Positions 1 through 6,562 of a DNA stretch of 28,139 nucleotides are shown piece by piece. The notes under the pieces were generated by a model. The model worked only from the letters and a program-made list of their open reading frames with translations, searched no databases and was not told where the DNA came from. Origin of the DNA: a virus; IMG/VR virus record IMGVR_UViG_3300034198_005559, positions 1 through 28,139 of that record, one strand, 5' to 3'. Position 1 is the stretch's first letter. Each line of letters begins with the position of its first letter. The position numbers were made by a program, and so were the translations under genes.

Positions 1-6
1 CTCCAT

Positions 7-78
7 TCTCCCTTCGTCTAATTGGCAAGACTGCGGATTCTGGTTCCGCCTATCGAGGTTCGAGTCCTTGGGGGAGAG
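7..78 (+). tRNA. tRNA-Gln (anticodon CUG)
   Basis: The stretch folds by hand into a full cloverleaf. Acceptor arms are 7-13 and 71-77 with one G-U pair. The D stem is GTCT/AGAC with a GG-containing loop. The anticodon stem is GCGGA/TCCGC around loop TTCTGGT, giving anticodon CTG at 40-42. The T stem is CGAGG/CCTTG with loop TTCGAGT. The discriminator is G78. The 3' CCA is not encoded (CT follows), so the host enzyme must add it. Phages often carry tRNAs to match codon use. Other tRNAs may lie just outside the left edge. Confidence 0.93.
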
Positions 79-85
79 CTTTACA

Positions 86-104
86 CCCAACGATTATCGT
101 TGGG
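86..104. promoter_or_regulatory. Perfect 19-bp palindrome, candidate operator
   Basis: CCCAACGAT-T-ATCGTTGGG is a perfect inverted repeat with 9-bp arms around a single T. It lies 8 nt after the tRNA and 16 nt before the ribbon-helix-helix start codon. No T-run follows, so a terminator is unlikely. Ribbon-helix-helix proteins commonly bind such palindromes at their own promoters, so an autoregulatory operator is the favoured inference. A tRNA processing hairpin is the alternative. Confidence 0.5.
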
Positions 105-120
105 CATGTACACTTATAGG

Positions 121-270
121 ATGCCTAACTCGCCTAAGACCCCTACGCGTACTATCCGCGTATCAGACCAGCTGTGGACAGCGGTCCAGAAGAAAGCTGC
201 AGCTGACAAGGTTACAGTGACCAGCATTATTATTGAAGCCCTTGAAGATTATATTAAAGTAGATAATTAA
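121..270 (+). CDS. Small ribbon-helix-helix (CopG/Arc-like) DNA-binding protein
   Basis: This is a 49-residue protein. After a short polar tail it has the N-terminal strand pattern RTIRVSDQLW, then two amphipathic helices (WTAVQKKAAADK and VTSIIIEALEDYI). This is the layout of the ribbon-helix-helix fold, which dimerises and inserts a two-stranded sheet into the major groove. The frame stays open upstream into the tRNA, so the start must be internal. ATG at 121 is chosen because the protein then begins just before the fold; ATG at 106 would add five residues. The stop abuts the next start codon. Likely role is a local repressor, perhaps acting on the palindromes at 86-104 and 448-467. Target and function are inferred. 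Confidence 0.72.
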   Translation: MPNSPKTPTRTIRVSDQLWTAVQKKAAADKVTVTSIIIEALEDYIKVDN

Positions 271-414
271 ATGGGGAAGCACCACGATAAGATTGCCAAG
301 GCTCTAGCTAGCCGCCAGGCAGCTACACCAAACGGCGCAGGTTACAAGAAGCCAGGTTCTATGAACAAGAAGAAGACTGGCTACCGCGGCGCAAAAGCCA
401 ATAACGCAAAGTAA
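271..414 (+). CDS. Small very basic protein, unknown
   Basis: This 47-residue frame starts at the base after the previous stop codon, so it is probably translationally coupled. It is rich in Lys, Arg, Gly and Asn (for example GYKKPGSMNKKKTGYRG) with almost no hydrophobic core, so it is likely disordered and could bind nucleic acid. I recognise no family. Support comes from the tight junction, codon use like its neighbours and a clean stop; there is no strong ribosome-binding site of its own. Confidence 0.55.
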   Translation: MGKHHDKIAKALASRQAATPNGAGYKKPGSMNKKKTGYRGAKANNAK

Positions 415-415
415 C

Positions 416-444
416 TTGACAGCCATCTAGTCATCCATTAAGTT
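416..444 (+). promoter_or_regulatory. Candidate promoter with perfect -35 box
   Basis: TTGACA at 416-421 is a perfect -35 hexamer just after a stop codon. With 17-bp spacing the -10 would be TAAGTT at 439-444, which matches the consensus at only three of six positions. Initiation would fall near 450, at the edge of the palindrome at 448-467. A weak -10 beside an operator-like palindrome would suit a regulated promoter for the replication block. Confidence 0.35.
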
Positions 445-447
445 TTA

Positions 448-467
448 CCTAACAGCTAAACGTTAGG
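448..467 (+). promoter_or_regulatory. CCTAAC/GTTAGG palindrome over a ribosome-binding site
   Basis: CCTAAC and GTTAGG form a 6-bp inverted repeat with an 8-nt spacer. The right arm contains most of the Shine-Dalgarno sequence (TTAGGA) of the gene at 474, so an RNA hairpin here could hide it. The half-sites match the CCYAAC/GTTRGG pattern of the palindrome at 86-104, so it could instead be a second operator for the same repressor. Confidence 0.42.
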
Positions 468-473
468 AAACTT

Positions 474-881
474 ATGAACACAGATGCCATTAAAGAAGAT
501 ATACGCCAGTTCAAGGCGTTAAAAGATAATGTAGAACTGCTGACAAAACGTCAGACAGAAATTAAAAAAAGACTTACAGACAGTATCGATGAGTTTGGTA
601 CTGAAGATGAGCGCGGACACATTGTTCTTGCAGTAGAAGATGCAGAACAGATTATGAAACAGAAGCGCGTAATTAAAAACCTTGATATCAATGCAGCAGA
701 AATTATCCTTAATAAAAAGGGTATTAAAGATACATGCATTAAGATGGTTCCAACATTAGATGAGTCAGCGATTATGGCTGCGTTCTATAACGGACACCTT
801 ACTGAAGAAGACATTGATACTATGTTCCCACAAAAAGTTTCTTACGCATTTATTGTAGGTAAGAGTAGTGGACGAGATTGA
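474..881 (+). CDS. Phage protein of unknown function, coiled-coil N-terminus
   Basis: This is a 135-residue soluble protein. Roughly the first 40 residues form a charged helix with heptad character (IRQFKALKDNVELLTKRQTE). A mixed alpha/beta part follows, and the protein ends in SYAFIVGKSSGRD. The ribosome-binding site TAGGAAA lies 5-6 nt before ATG. The last codons overlap the start of the MerR-like gene by 14 nt, so the two are coupled. Position at the head of the replication block suggests an early accessory protein. No catalytic motif or known family is seen. Confidence 0.8.
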   Translation: MNTDAIKEDIRQFKALKDNVELLTKRQTEIKKRLTDSIDEFGTEDERGHIVLAVEDAEQIMKQKRVIKNLDINAAEIILNKKGIKDTCIKMVPTLDESAIMAAFYNGHLTEEDIDTMFPQKVSYAFIVGKSSGRD

Positions 882-1332
882 TAACCTATTCTCTGACCTA
901 GATACTTACTACCCAGGTAGTAAGAAAAAGCGTAGAGAGACTAAACCAAAAAACAAACGCGCAGTAAAAGATGACTTTGACTGGACATCTAATGCTGTGT
1001 TTAGAAAGCTCCCGTCGGGAGAACTACACGAGTTTTATCAGGTAGGTGCTTTGGCACAGGCATTGGGTAGGCCTCTTGTAACAATCCGTTACTGGATTAA
1101 ACAAGAGTACATACCTCAGGCTCCATACCGCCTGTCTGATAAAGAAACAAAAAATGGTGAAAAGATGAGAGGGCGTAGGTTATACTCACGCGCTCAAATT
1201 GATGCGATAGTAGAGCTGTTTGGAAAGGCTGGACTCCTAGATAAAACTAGGATACAATGGCCTAACCAGCAATTGACTAACGCAATCGCTGAGGCTTGGC
1301 AGAACATAAAGTCCGCCGAGCTTAATCTATGA
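868..1332 (+). CDS. MerR-like helix-turn-helix DNA-binding protein
   Basis: This is a 154-residue protein beginning with GTG at 868 inside the previous gene. The first 45 residues are charged and basic (GSKKKRRETKPKNKR). A winged-helix segment follows: EFYQVGALAQALGRPLVTIR is a helix-turn-helix, then YWIKQEYIPQAPYR and GRRLYSRAQIDAIVELF, matching the excisionase/MerR N-terminal layout in which the recognition helix is followed by a wing and a YxxxQI helix. MerR-like proteins of this size are common in actinobacteriophages. There is no effector-binding domain, so it is likely an architectural or regulatory DNA-binding protein. Target sites are unknown. Confidence 0.82.
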   Translation: MDEIDNLFSDLDTYYPGSKKKRRETKPKNKRAVKDDFDWTSNAVFRKLPSGELHEFYQVGALAQALGRPLVTIRYWIKQEYIPQAPYRLSDKETKNGEKMRGRRLYSRAQIDAIVELFGKAGLLDKTRIQWPNQQLTNAIAEAWQNIKSAELNL

Positions 1333-1360
1333 ATCAAACGAAACTAAGGAGAAATGCCAT

Positions 1361-2023
1361 ATGGCAATCGACCGTACCGACGAGTACATGCCAGTAACAG
1401 ACGCGTTTTCAACAACAGCTGTTGATGACCGTCCAGCAACACCAAGCAGCAATGCAGTTCAATCAGGTTGGGCAGCAGCAGAACAGCTGACAACCGCATC
1501 AGGTGACTTCCCAACTGAGTTTAAATTCAGTGATGGTGAGTTCACCGTTATTAAGTTCATCGACCAGAATGGTCCTTTCGCTATCTACAAGCAACACTTC
1601 CTACAACAGAAGACTGTTGGCAAGAAGTCGTATGTCTCACTTGGACCTAACGACCCACTGTGCACAAAGCTTGGAAGCAAGCCTGAAGATAAGCGTGCTT
1701 TCACCATCGCAGTTATCACCCCGTCAGGCGTAGTACGTCAGATGTTGGTTGCAAGTCCACGTCTATATAAGACCCTACACTCAGCAGAGTTCTCTCCACA
1801 GGGACCTTTGACTAAGAACTATTGGGCTGTTAGTCGTACTGGAAAGATGCAGCAAACTGTCTACCACCTACAGGCAATCAAGTCTCGCGACCTTGCAGAG
1901 GACTGGGGCATTGACCCAGTTTTTGCTGAGGCTGAAGTAGCAAAGATTGAGCCTTACACACGCTCCATTATTAAGGAGCACACATGGGAAGAGCTAGAAG
2001 AAATCGCTAATTCCCTTCTTTAA
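1361..2023 (+). CDS. Putative single-stranded DNA-binding protein
   Basis: This is a 220-residue protein with a strong ribosome-binding site (AAGGAG at 1346-1351, 9 nt before ATG). The first 45 residues are polar and Ala/Thr-rich. The centre is beta-rich with aromatic residues (EFTVIKFIDQNGPFAIYKQHF, GKKSYVSLGPN, TKNYWAVSRTGK), as expected of an OB-fold-type strand barrel. The C-terminus is acidic and helical (EEHTWEELEEIAN-like). It lies just before polA and recA and has its own terminator, which suits an abundant replication protein. Phage SSBs are too divergent to assign by eye, so function is inferred from architecture and position. Confidence 0.55.
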   Translation: MAIDRTDEYMPVTDAFSTTAVDDRPATPSSNAVQSGWAAAEQLTTASGDFPTEFKFSDGEFTVIKFIDQNGPFAIYKQHFLQQKTVGKKSYVSLGPNDPLCTKLGSKPEDKRAFTIAVITPSGVVRQMLVASPRLYKTLHSAEFSPQGPLTKNYWAVSRTGKMQQTVYHLQAIKSRDLAEDWGIDPVFAEAEVAKIEPYTRSIIKEHTWEELEEIANSLL

Positions 2024-2034
2024 TCACTAGTGCT

Positions 2035-2080
2035 AGGCTGGGGGCAACACGTGCAAAGCCCCCAGCCTTCACTTATTTTT
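2035..2080 (+). terminator. Intrinsic terminator after the SSB-like gene
   Basis: AGGCTGGGGGC (2035-2045) pairs perfectly with GCCCCCAGCCT (2058-2068), an 11-bp stem with a 12-nt loop. ACTTATTTTT follows. The T-run ends 8 nt before the polA start codon, and the polA ribosome-binding site follows at once, so polA must rely on read-through or on a promoter inside the upstream gene. Confidence 0.9.
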
Positions 2081-2088
2081 AGGATGCG

Positions 2089-4056
2089 ATGAATATAATA
2101 ACTACTAAAGAGCAACTTGATGAGATGGTTGCCTATTATCTAAAACAAGATGCCTTTGCCTTTGACTGCGAAACTGTTGGACCACGTAGAGGTGTGTCCG
2201 TTGTTAATGAGATTATGTGGCTTAGCTTTGCTACATACGGCCGCGGTGATGTTATTCCTTTAGGTCATCCAAACGGTGAGTTAGATGAAGTTATTAAGCC
2301 CCTTACAGGACAGGGCGCTAAGAAGGCTGAAAAAGGTTTGAAACTTAATGACGTTGACTACTCAAAAAATAAAAAGCTACACACACATATTTTTACAGAG
2401 CCGCCTAAGCAGTTACATCCAGCAGAGGTGTTCTCTGCACTGCGCCCTTTGTTCTTCAGCGACATGCTAAAGATTGGTCACAACCTAGTGTTTGACCTTT
2501 GTTCTATAACTAAATACTTTGATAATCAAGTCCCTACCGCCCCGTACTTTGACACTATGGTTGGCTCGTTTATTTACGATAACCGTAATAAAAACCGTTG
2601 TGGTCTAGACGACTGTTTAAAGCGTGAGTTGGGATATGAGATGGAGAAGGGCGTAGGTGCTCAGGTAGAGGTTCATCCGTTTAGCATTGTTGCTAAATAC
2701 GCCTACCTAGATGCTAAGTACACCTTCATGCTATGGAAGGTTGTTAAAGAAAAACTTGCAAAGGCTGGCGTAGAAAACATCATGGCATTAGAGATGGATG
2801 TTTTACGAGTGCTGTGTGATATGAAACTTGCTGGCGCACCTATTGACCAGGACGCTTTGACTAAACTACACGTACAGCTAGAGGCCGACATTGAGAAGGC
2901 AAGAGAAGATATATATAGAACTGCTGGCGTTGTATTTAATATTAACTCCAACAGAGAAAAGCAGTACCTCTTGTATTCCCCAAAGCCCTCAGGTCGTGGG
3001 TTAAAGCCAAAGATTTATACAGGTAAAGGTATTAAGAAAGAAGCAGAGGGTAAAGAGTTAACTGTAGAGGATTACTCTGTATCAGCCGAAGCACTTGAAC
3101 CGTATAGAGATAAAGACCCACTTGTTAAAGCGATGCTTGAGTACGCAGACCTCAATAAGTTGTTAACTACATATGTAATTCCATACCTAGGAGGCGAAGT
3201 TGTTAGAACTACAGGCGGTAAGTCAAAGGTCGAGTATAAAGATAGTCTCCTCGTCAACGGTAAAGTACACGGTGACTTCATCCAGCACGGAGCGGAGACA
3301 GGAAGATTCTCAAGTCGTAACCCTAACCTACAGAACGTCCCCAACCCAGCCACCGCGCACGGTAAAGCTATCCGAAACCTCTTCTACGCTCCAGAGGGTT
3401 ACAAGCTGGTAGTTGCTGACTACTCTCAGATTGAGCCACGTGTTATTGCGTCTATGTCTAACGACCCTATTATGAAGAAGAACTACCTGGATGGTGGAGA
3501 TATCTATACAACTGTCGGTGACGTGATGGGTGTTAATCGTTCTGCGGGTAAGGTACTTGTTCTTTCTATGGCCTATGGCGTAGGTCCAGACAAGATTGCT
3601 CGCTCTATCGGCTGTTCTATAACTGAGGCTAGAGGATTGCTAAGTAGCTTCGGTGAGAAGTTTCAAAACGTTAGCGCTTATCGAGCCAAGGTTATTGGAG
3701 TGACTAGGAAGGCTGGATTTGTATCCACGGTCCTAGGTCGTAAGCGTTACCTACCAGAGATAAACAGCAGAAACCCAGGAGAGCGTGCTGGTGCTGAGCG
3801 TCAAGCGTTCAATACTCGTATTCAGGGGTCTGCTGCAGACATTATGAAGCTTGCTATGATTAGAGCGCACGATTTAATACCAGAAGGCGCCAGCCTCCTT
3901 CTTACCGTTCACGATGAGTTGGTGACTATAGCTCCTGATAACTTAGTTGAAGAAACTAGAGAGGCAATTAGAGAAGCTATGGAAGGCATCAATCTACTAG
4001 ATATCCCGCTTATCGCGGACATTGCAGTTGTGCAAAGATGGGGAGAGGCGAAATGA
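2089..4056 (+). CDS. polA: Family A DNA polymerase with 3'-5' exonuclease domain
   Basis: This 655-residue protein replicates DNA and proofreads. The exonuclease domain occupies about 1-200: Exo I FDCETVG (D26, E28), Exo II KIGHNLVFDL, Exo III YAYLDAKYT. The polymerase domain follows: motif A VVADYSQIEPR (catalytic D444), motif B from R484 through K488 to Y496, and motif C LTVHDELV (D609, E610). The 5'-3' exonuclease domain of bacterial Pol I is absent, as usual for phages. Position 492, equivalent to E. coli F762, is Leu. ATG at 2089 is preceded by AGG; the overlapping ATG at 2084 is out of frame and stops at once. The stop overlaps the next start (ATGA). Confidence 0.98.
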   Translation: MNIITTKEQLDEMVAYYLKQDAFAFDCETVGPRRGVSVVNEIMWLSFATYGRGDVIPLGHPNGELDEVIKPLTGQGAKKAEKGLKLNDVDYSKNKKLHTHIFTEPPKQLHPAEVFSALRPLFFSDMLKIGHNLVFDLCSITKYFDNQVPTAPYFDTMVGSFIYDNRNKNRCGLDDCLKRELGYEMEKGVGAQVEVHPFSIVAKYAYLDAKYTFMLWKVVKEKLAKAGVENIMALEMDVLRVLCDMKLAGAPIDQDALTKLHVQLEADIEKAREDIYRTAGVVFNINSNREKQYLLYSPKPSGRGLKPKIYTGKGIKKEAEGKELTVEDYSVSAEALEPYRDKDPLVKAMLEYADLNKLLTTYVIPYLGGEVVRTTGGKSKVEYKDSLLVNGKVHGDFIQHGAETGRFSSRNPNLQNVPNPATAHGKAIRNLFYAPEGYKLVVADYSQIEPRVIASMSNDPIMKKNYLDGGDIYTTVGDVMGVNRSAGKVLVLSMAYGVGPDKIARSIGCSITEARGLLSSFGEKFQNVSAYRAKVIGVTRKAGFVSTVLGRKRYLPEINSRNPGERAGAERQAFNTRIQGSAADIMKLAMIRAHDLIPEGASLLLTVHDELVTIAPDNLVEETREAIREAMEGINLLDIPLIADIAVVQRWGEAK

Positions 4057-4535
4057 GTTTTTTTGGTAAATGGTTTAATAAACGTGACGAGCAGTTTGAG
4101 GTTGAGTACTTTAAAAAGGATATACCTTTAAGTACTATTGCTAGATGGTATGTCTACGATACAGAGTTAGGTGAGCCTAACGAGGTTGTAGAGTTTATTG
4201 GTCTTAATAAGGCTAGCGCTGAAGGCGACGAGAAAGAGCGTGAGGATAGCAATACCCGTTTAGACAACATCGAGTACCTGCTTCCTTACCTACACGCTAT
4301 TGCTGACGTAGCAGCAGACGTTATTACTGGGGTACAGATTGATGAGATTATAAAGCGGAACCCCGATGATAAAGCAGAAATTGAACGTGAACTAGATACT
4401 ATGAAAGTGCTGTATAAAGTTGTCAGTTTATCCGCTATTATTGGGGCCTTCGCTTCTGCTATGGAGATTGGCTTAATTGAGCCAGGCGAAATACAGGAAG
4501 CGGAATGGGAGAAAAGGATATTAGATGAGCAGTAA
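4053..4535 (+). CDS. Phage protein of unknown function
   Basis: This is a 160-residue protein. ATG at 4053 overlaps the polA stop (ATGA); an upstream in-frame ATG at 4038 would lie inside polA and is not preferred. It opens with MSFFGKWFNKRDEQF, has a charged middle (KASAEGDEKERED), and then helical segments, one fairly hydrophobic (KVVSLSAIIGAFASAMEIG). That segment looks more like a buried helix than a membrane span. It sits between polA and a zinc-ribbon protein in a coupled run, so a replication accessory role is possible but unproven. Confidence 0.78.
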   Translation: MSFFGKWFNKRDEQFEVEYFKKDIPLSTIARWYVYDTELGEPNEVVEFIGLNKASAEGDEKEREDSNTRLDNIEYLLPYLHAIADVAADVITGVQIDEIIKRNPDDKAEIERELDTMKVLYKVVSLSAIIGAFASAMEIGLIEPGEIQEAEWEKRILDEQ

Positions 4536-4887
4536 TTGGTGGGCAAATAAGTTAGGTACTCCAGCACCTCAACAGCCACAACGACAAGGTGTTGTGCAAC
4601 CTCAACCTGCGACGTACGCCCAGTCGCCACAGCCACAGTACCCACCAACGCAACAGATGACGCCTCAAGCCGAGCGCTGCCCTGGTTGCGGTAGTAACAA
4701 CTACGGTGGGGCTACTCCAGAATCTAGAAAACGATGTTACGATTGCGGATATCCAATAGTCCAATCAGGTAGTGGTATGGGTAAAGGAATAGTTTCAGGT
4801 CAAGGCAGTGCAGGCCCTGCACAGGCATCTAGACAAGTTCAGTCTGGCGGATGGAATCCAGGCGTTATTATTGGAAAGATTGAATAA
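4525..4887 (+). CDS. Zinc-ribbon protein with Pro/Gln-rich N-terminus
   Basis: This is a 120-residue protein. Residues 12-50 are low-complexity Pro/Gln/Thr. A compact zinc ribbon follows with CPGCGS and CYDCG as the two CxxC knuckles about 16 residues apart. The tail is Gly/Ser/Gln-rich and ends WNPGVIIGKIE. It overlaps the upstream gene by 11 nt and shares one base with the recA start (TAATG), so all three are co-translated. It may be a tethering or DNA-contact protein for RecA or the replisome. That is inference from position only. Confidence 0.78.
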   Translation: MSSNWWANKLGTPAPQQPQRQGVVQPQPATYAQSPQPQYPPTQQMTPQAERCPGCGSNNYGGATPESRKRCYDCGYPIVQSGSGMGKGIVSGQGSAGPAQASRQVQSGGWNPGVIIGKIE

Positions 4888-5936
4888 TGAAAAATGCAGA
4901 ACTAATTAAAACTATTGCAAGCATTAACAAAAAGTATGGAGATGGAACTGTTGTAATAGGTTCAGAGATTATTGAACAGCCGCCTCGCTTTACCTCAGGC
5001 TCTTTAGCTTTAGATGTGTCTCTTGGTGGCGGATGGCCTGCTAATCAGTGGCACGAATTAATTGGTGAAGCCAGTAATGGCAAGACCGCTATTGCATTAA
5101 AGACTGTGGCAGCAAACCAAAAAGCAAACCCAGAATTTACTACTGTATGGGTAGCAGCTGAGCAGTGGGTAGATAGTTACGCAACTATGTGTGGCGTAGA
5201 TACCTCACGAGTCTACGTAGTATCAACTAATATTATGGAGGAAGCTTATGAAGCCGTTATCCAACTTACAGAAAGTAGAGCGGTCGATTGTATTGTTCTT
5301 GATTCGCTACCTGCCTTGGTCCCTTCAGCAGAGGACGATAAGGAGATGGAGGAATCTACTGTAGGTCGTGGAGCCCTCCTGACTAACAAGTTCTTCCGCA
5401 AGGTAGGCAAGGCATCTAAGCGCTCCCTAGTAGAGCAAGAGCGCCCATTCATTGGCATCATTATTAATCAGTGGCGTTCAAAGATTGGCGTCATGTACGG
5501 CGACCCTCGAACTACCCCAGGTGGTCTAGGCAAGGACTATGCGTTCTTTACTCGCTGTGAGGTGCGTAGAGATGAGTGGATTGAGGCTGGTACAGGGCAA
5601 GAAAAGCGTCGTATTGGTCAGTCAATTAAGGTCCGTGTATTAAAAAACAAGTCCGCAGCCCCTTCACAGGTATCTGTATTTGACTTCTACTTCGCCGATG
5701 GTGGTCACATCCCAGCAGGTGAGATTGATTTTGCCAAAGAGATTATGGCCATGGGTATCCTTAATAAGGTCATCAAGCGCACTGGCGCCTACTACAACTA
5801 CGGGGATAGAAAGTGGATGGGTCAAGATGGTATGCTTAGCGCTATACGGGAAGAGATTGACCTTAAGGAACTGCTTGAGCGCGACGTACTAGATGCCCTA
5901 CGGGCAGGTTCTAAGTTCGTAGCCGATGAGGAGTAA
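4887..5936 (+). CDS. recA: RecA-like recombinase
   Basis: This 349-residue protein matches RecA in length. It has Walker A GEASNGKT (60-67), catalytic Glu in AAEQWVD (E92), Walker B CIVLDSLPAL (about 135-143), and a GGLGKDYAFF segment where RecA has loop L2. RecA proteins coat ssDNA and drive strand exchange; in phages they support recombination-dependent replication and repair. Sequence outside the ATP site is divergent, as in phage UvsX/RecA homologues. It begins at TAATG with the previous stop and overlaps the resolvase gene by 11 nt, which fits a coupled recombination operon. Confidence 0.93.
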   Translation: MKNAELIKTIASINKKYGDGTVVIGSEIIEQPPRFTSGSLALDVSLGGGWPANQWHELIGEASNGKTAIALKTVAANQKANPEFTTVWVAAEQWVDSYATMCGVDTSRVYVVSTNIMEEAYEAVIQLTESRAVDCIVLDSLPALVPSAEDDKEMEESTVGRGALLTNKFFRKVGKASKRSLVEQERPFIGIIINQWRSKIGVMYGDPRTTPGGLGKDYAFFTRCEVRRDEWIEAGTGQEKRRIGQSIKVRVLKNKSAAPSQVSVFDFYFADGGHIPAGEIDFAKEIMAMGILNKVIKRTGAYYNYGDRKWMGQDGMLSAIREEIDLKELLERDVLDALRAGSKFVADEE

Positions 5937-6267
5937 GGGCCAAAAGGAATCTAAGAAGCACGAGGAGCGATTGGCAAAGCTTGTTGGTGGTCAGCGTAGT
6001 GCTGCCAGTGGCGCGTTTTGGAGTCGTAAGGGTGATGTTAGGTCTAAGGACTTGTTAATAGAACACAAGTGGACTGGCAAAACTCAGGTAACTGTCAAGG
6101 CAGCAGTACTAGAAAAGATTGTTAACGAAGCCATCGTTGACAGTCGGACACCTGTCCTCGGATTCAGCTTAAACAATAATAATTACATATTGCTTACTGA
6201 AAATGACTTTCTGGAAATGCGCCAGAATATTCAGGAGCATACTTGTTCAACGACGCAGGGCACGTAG
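5926..6267 (+). CDS. PD-(D/E)XK nuclease, Holliday-junction-resolvase-like
   Basis: This is a 113-residue protein. After a basic N-terminus (RSKGQKESKKHEER) come GGQRSAASGAFW and a PD-(D/E)XK core: GDV (D37) and LLIEHK (E46, K48), followed by TQVTVKAAVLEKIVNEA and a buried strand PVLGFSL. This order (SGA, GDV, IExK, then a helix and a strand) is that of small phage resolvase-like nucleases. It would cleave branched DNA made during RecA-driven recombination. It overlaps recA by 11 nt and the WhiB-like gene by 25 nt. Confidence 0.8.
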   Translation: MRSKGQKESKKHEERLAKLVGGQRSAASGAFWSRKGDVRSKDLLIEHKWTGKTQVTVKAAVLEKIVNEAIVDSRTPVLGFSLNNNNYILLTENDFLEMRQNIQEHTCSTTQGT

Positions 6268-6560
6268 AGGGCTGGCGACATAACGCTAAATGTCGTGGCT
6301 TGGATACGGAACTTTGGTTCCCTCCACGTGACAAAACTAAATATAGAAAAATAGCAGAAGTATCCAAGGGCGTATGCTTTGGTAAAGACGGTTTACCAGA
6401 GTGCCCTGTACGCAGGGAGTGCCTGCTGTACTCTGACCAGATGGATGAACAGCACGGTATATGGGGCGGTCTTAGCCACCGTGAACGCAACGCGTTAAAA
6501 CGTAAACTAAAAAAAGATGGAACCACTTTAAAGGAACACCTATTTGATGATAAGGTCTAG
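6243..6560 (+). CDS. WhiB-family Fe-S transcription factor
   Basis: This is a 105-residue protein. The start is TTG at 6243, chosen for AGGAG at 6233-6237, 5 nt upstream. Four Cys that should hold a 4Fe-4S cluster are C17, C45, C54 and C60. The signature GIWGG is at 72-76 and a basic C-terminal helix follows (ERNALKRKLKKDG), the usual DNA-binding end. WhiB proteins are confined to Actinobacteria and their phages, making this the best host marker in the window. The spacing C45-x8-C54-x5-C60 differs from the usual Cx2Cx5C. Phage WhiB proteins can interfere with host WhiB regulation; whether this one does is unknown. Confidence 0.92.
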   Translation: MFNDAGHVEGWRHNAKCRGLDTELWFPPRDKTKYRKIAEVSKGVCFGKDGLPECPVRRECLLYSDQMDEQHGIWGGLSHRERNALKRKLKKDGTTLKEHLFDDKV

Positions 6561-6562
6561 GG

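Noticed and set aside
22-120. Upstream extension of the ribbon-helix-helix frame into the tRNA
   Set aside because: The frame is open but the bases form a clear tRNA and a palindrome; the protein fold starts after 121.
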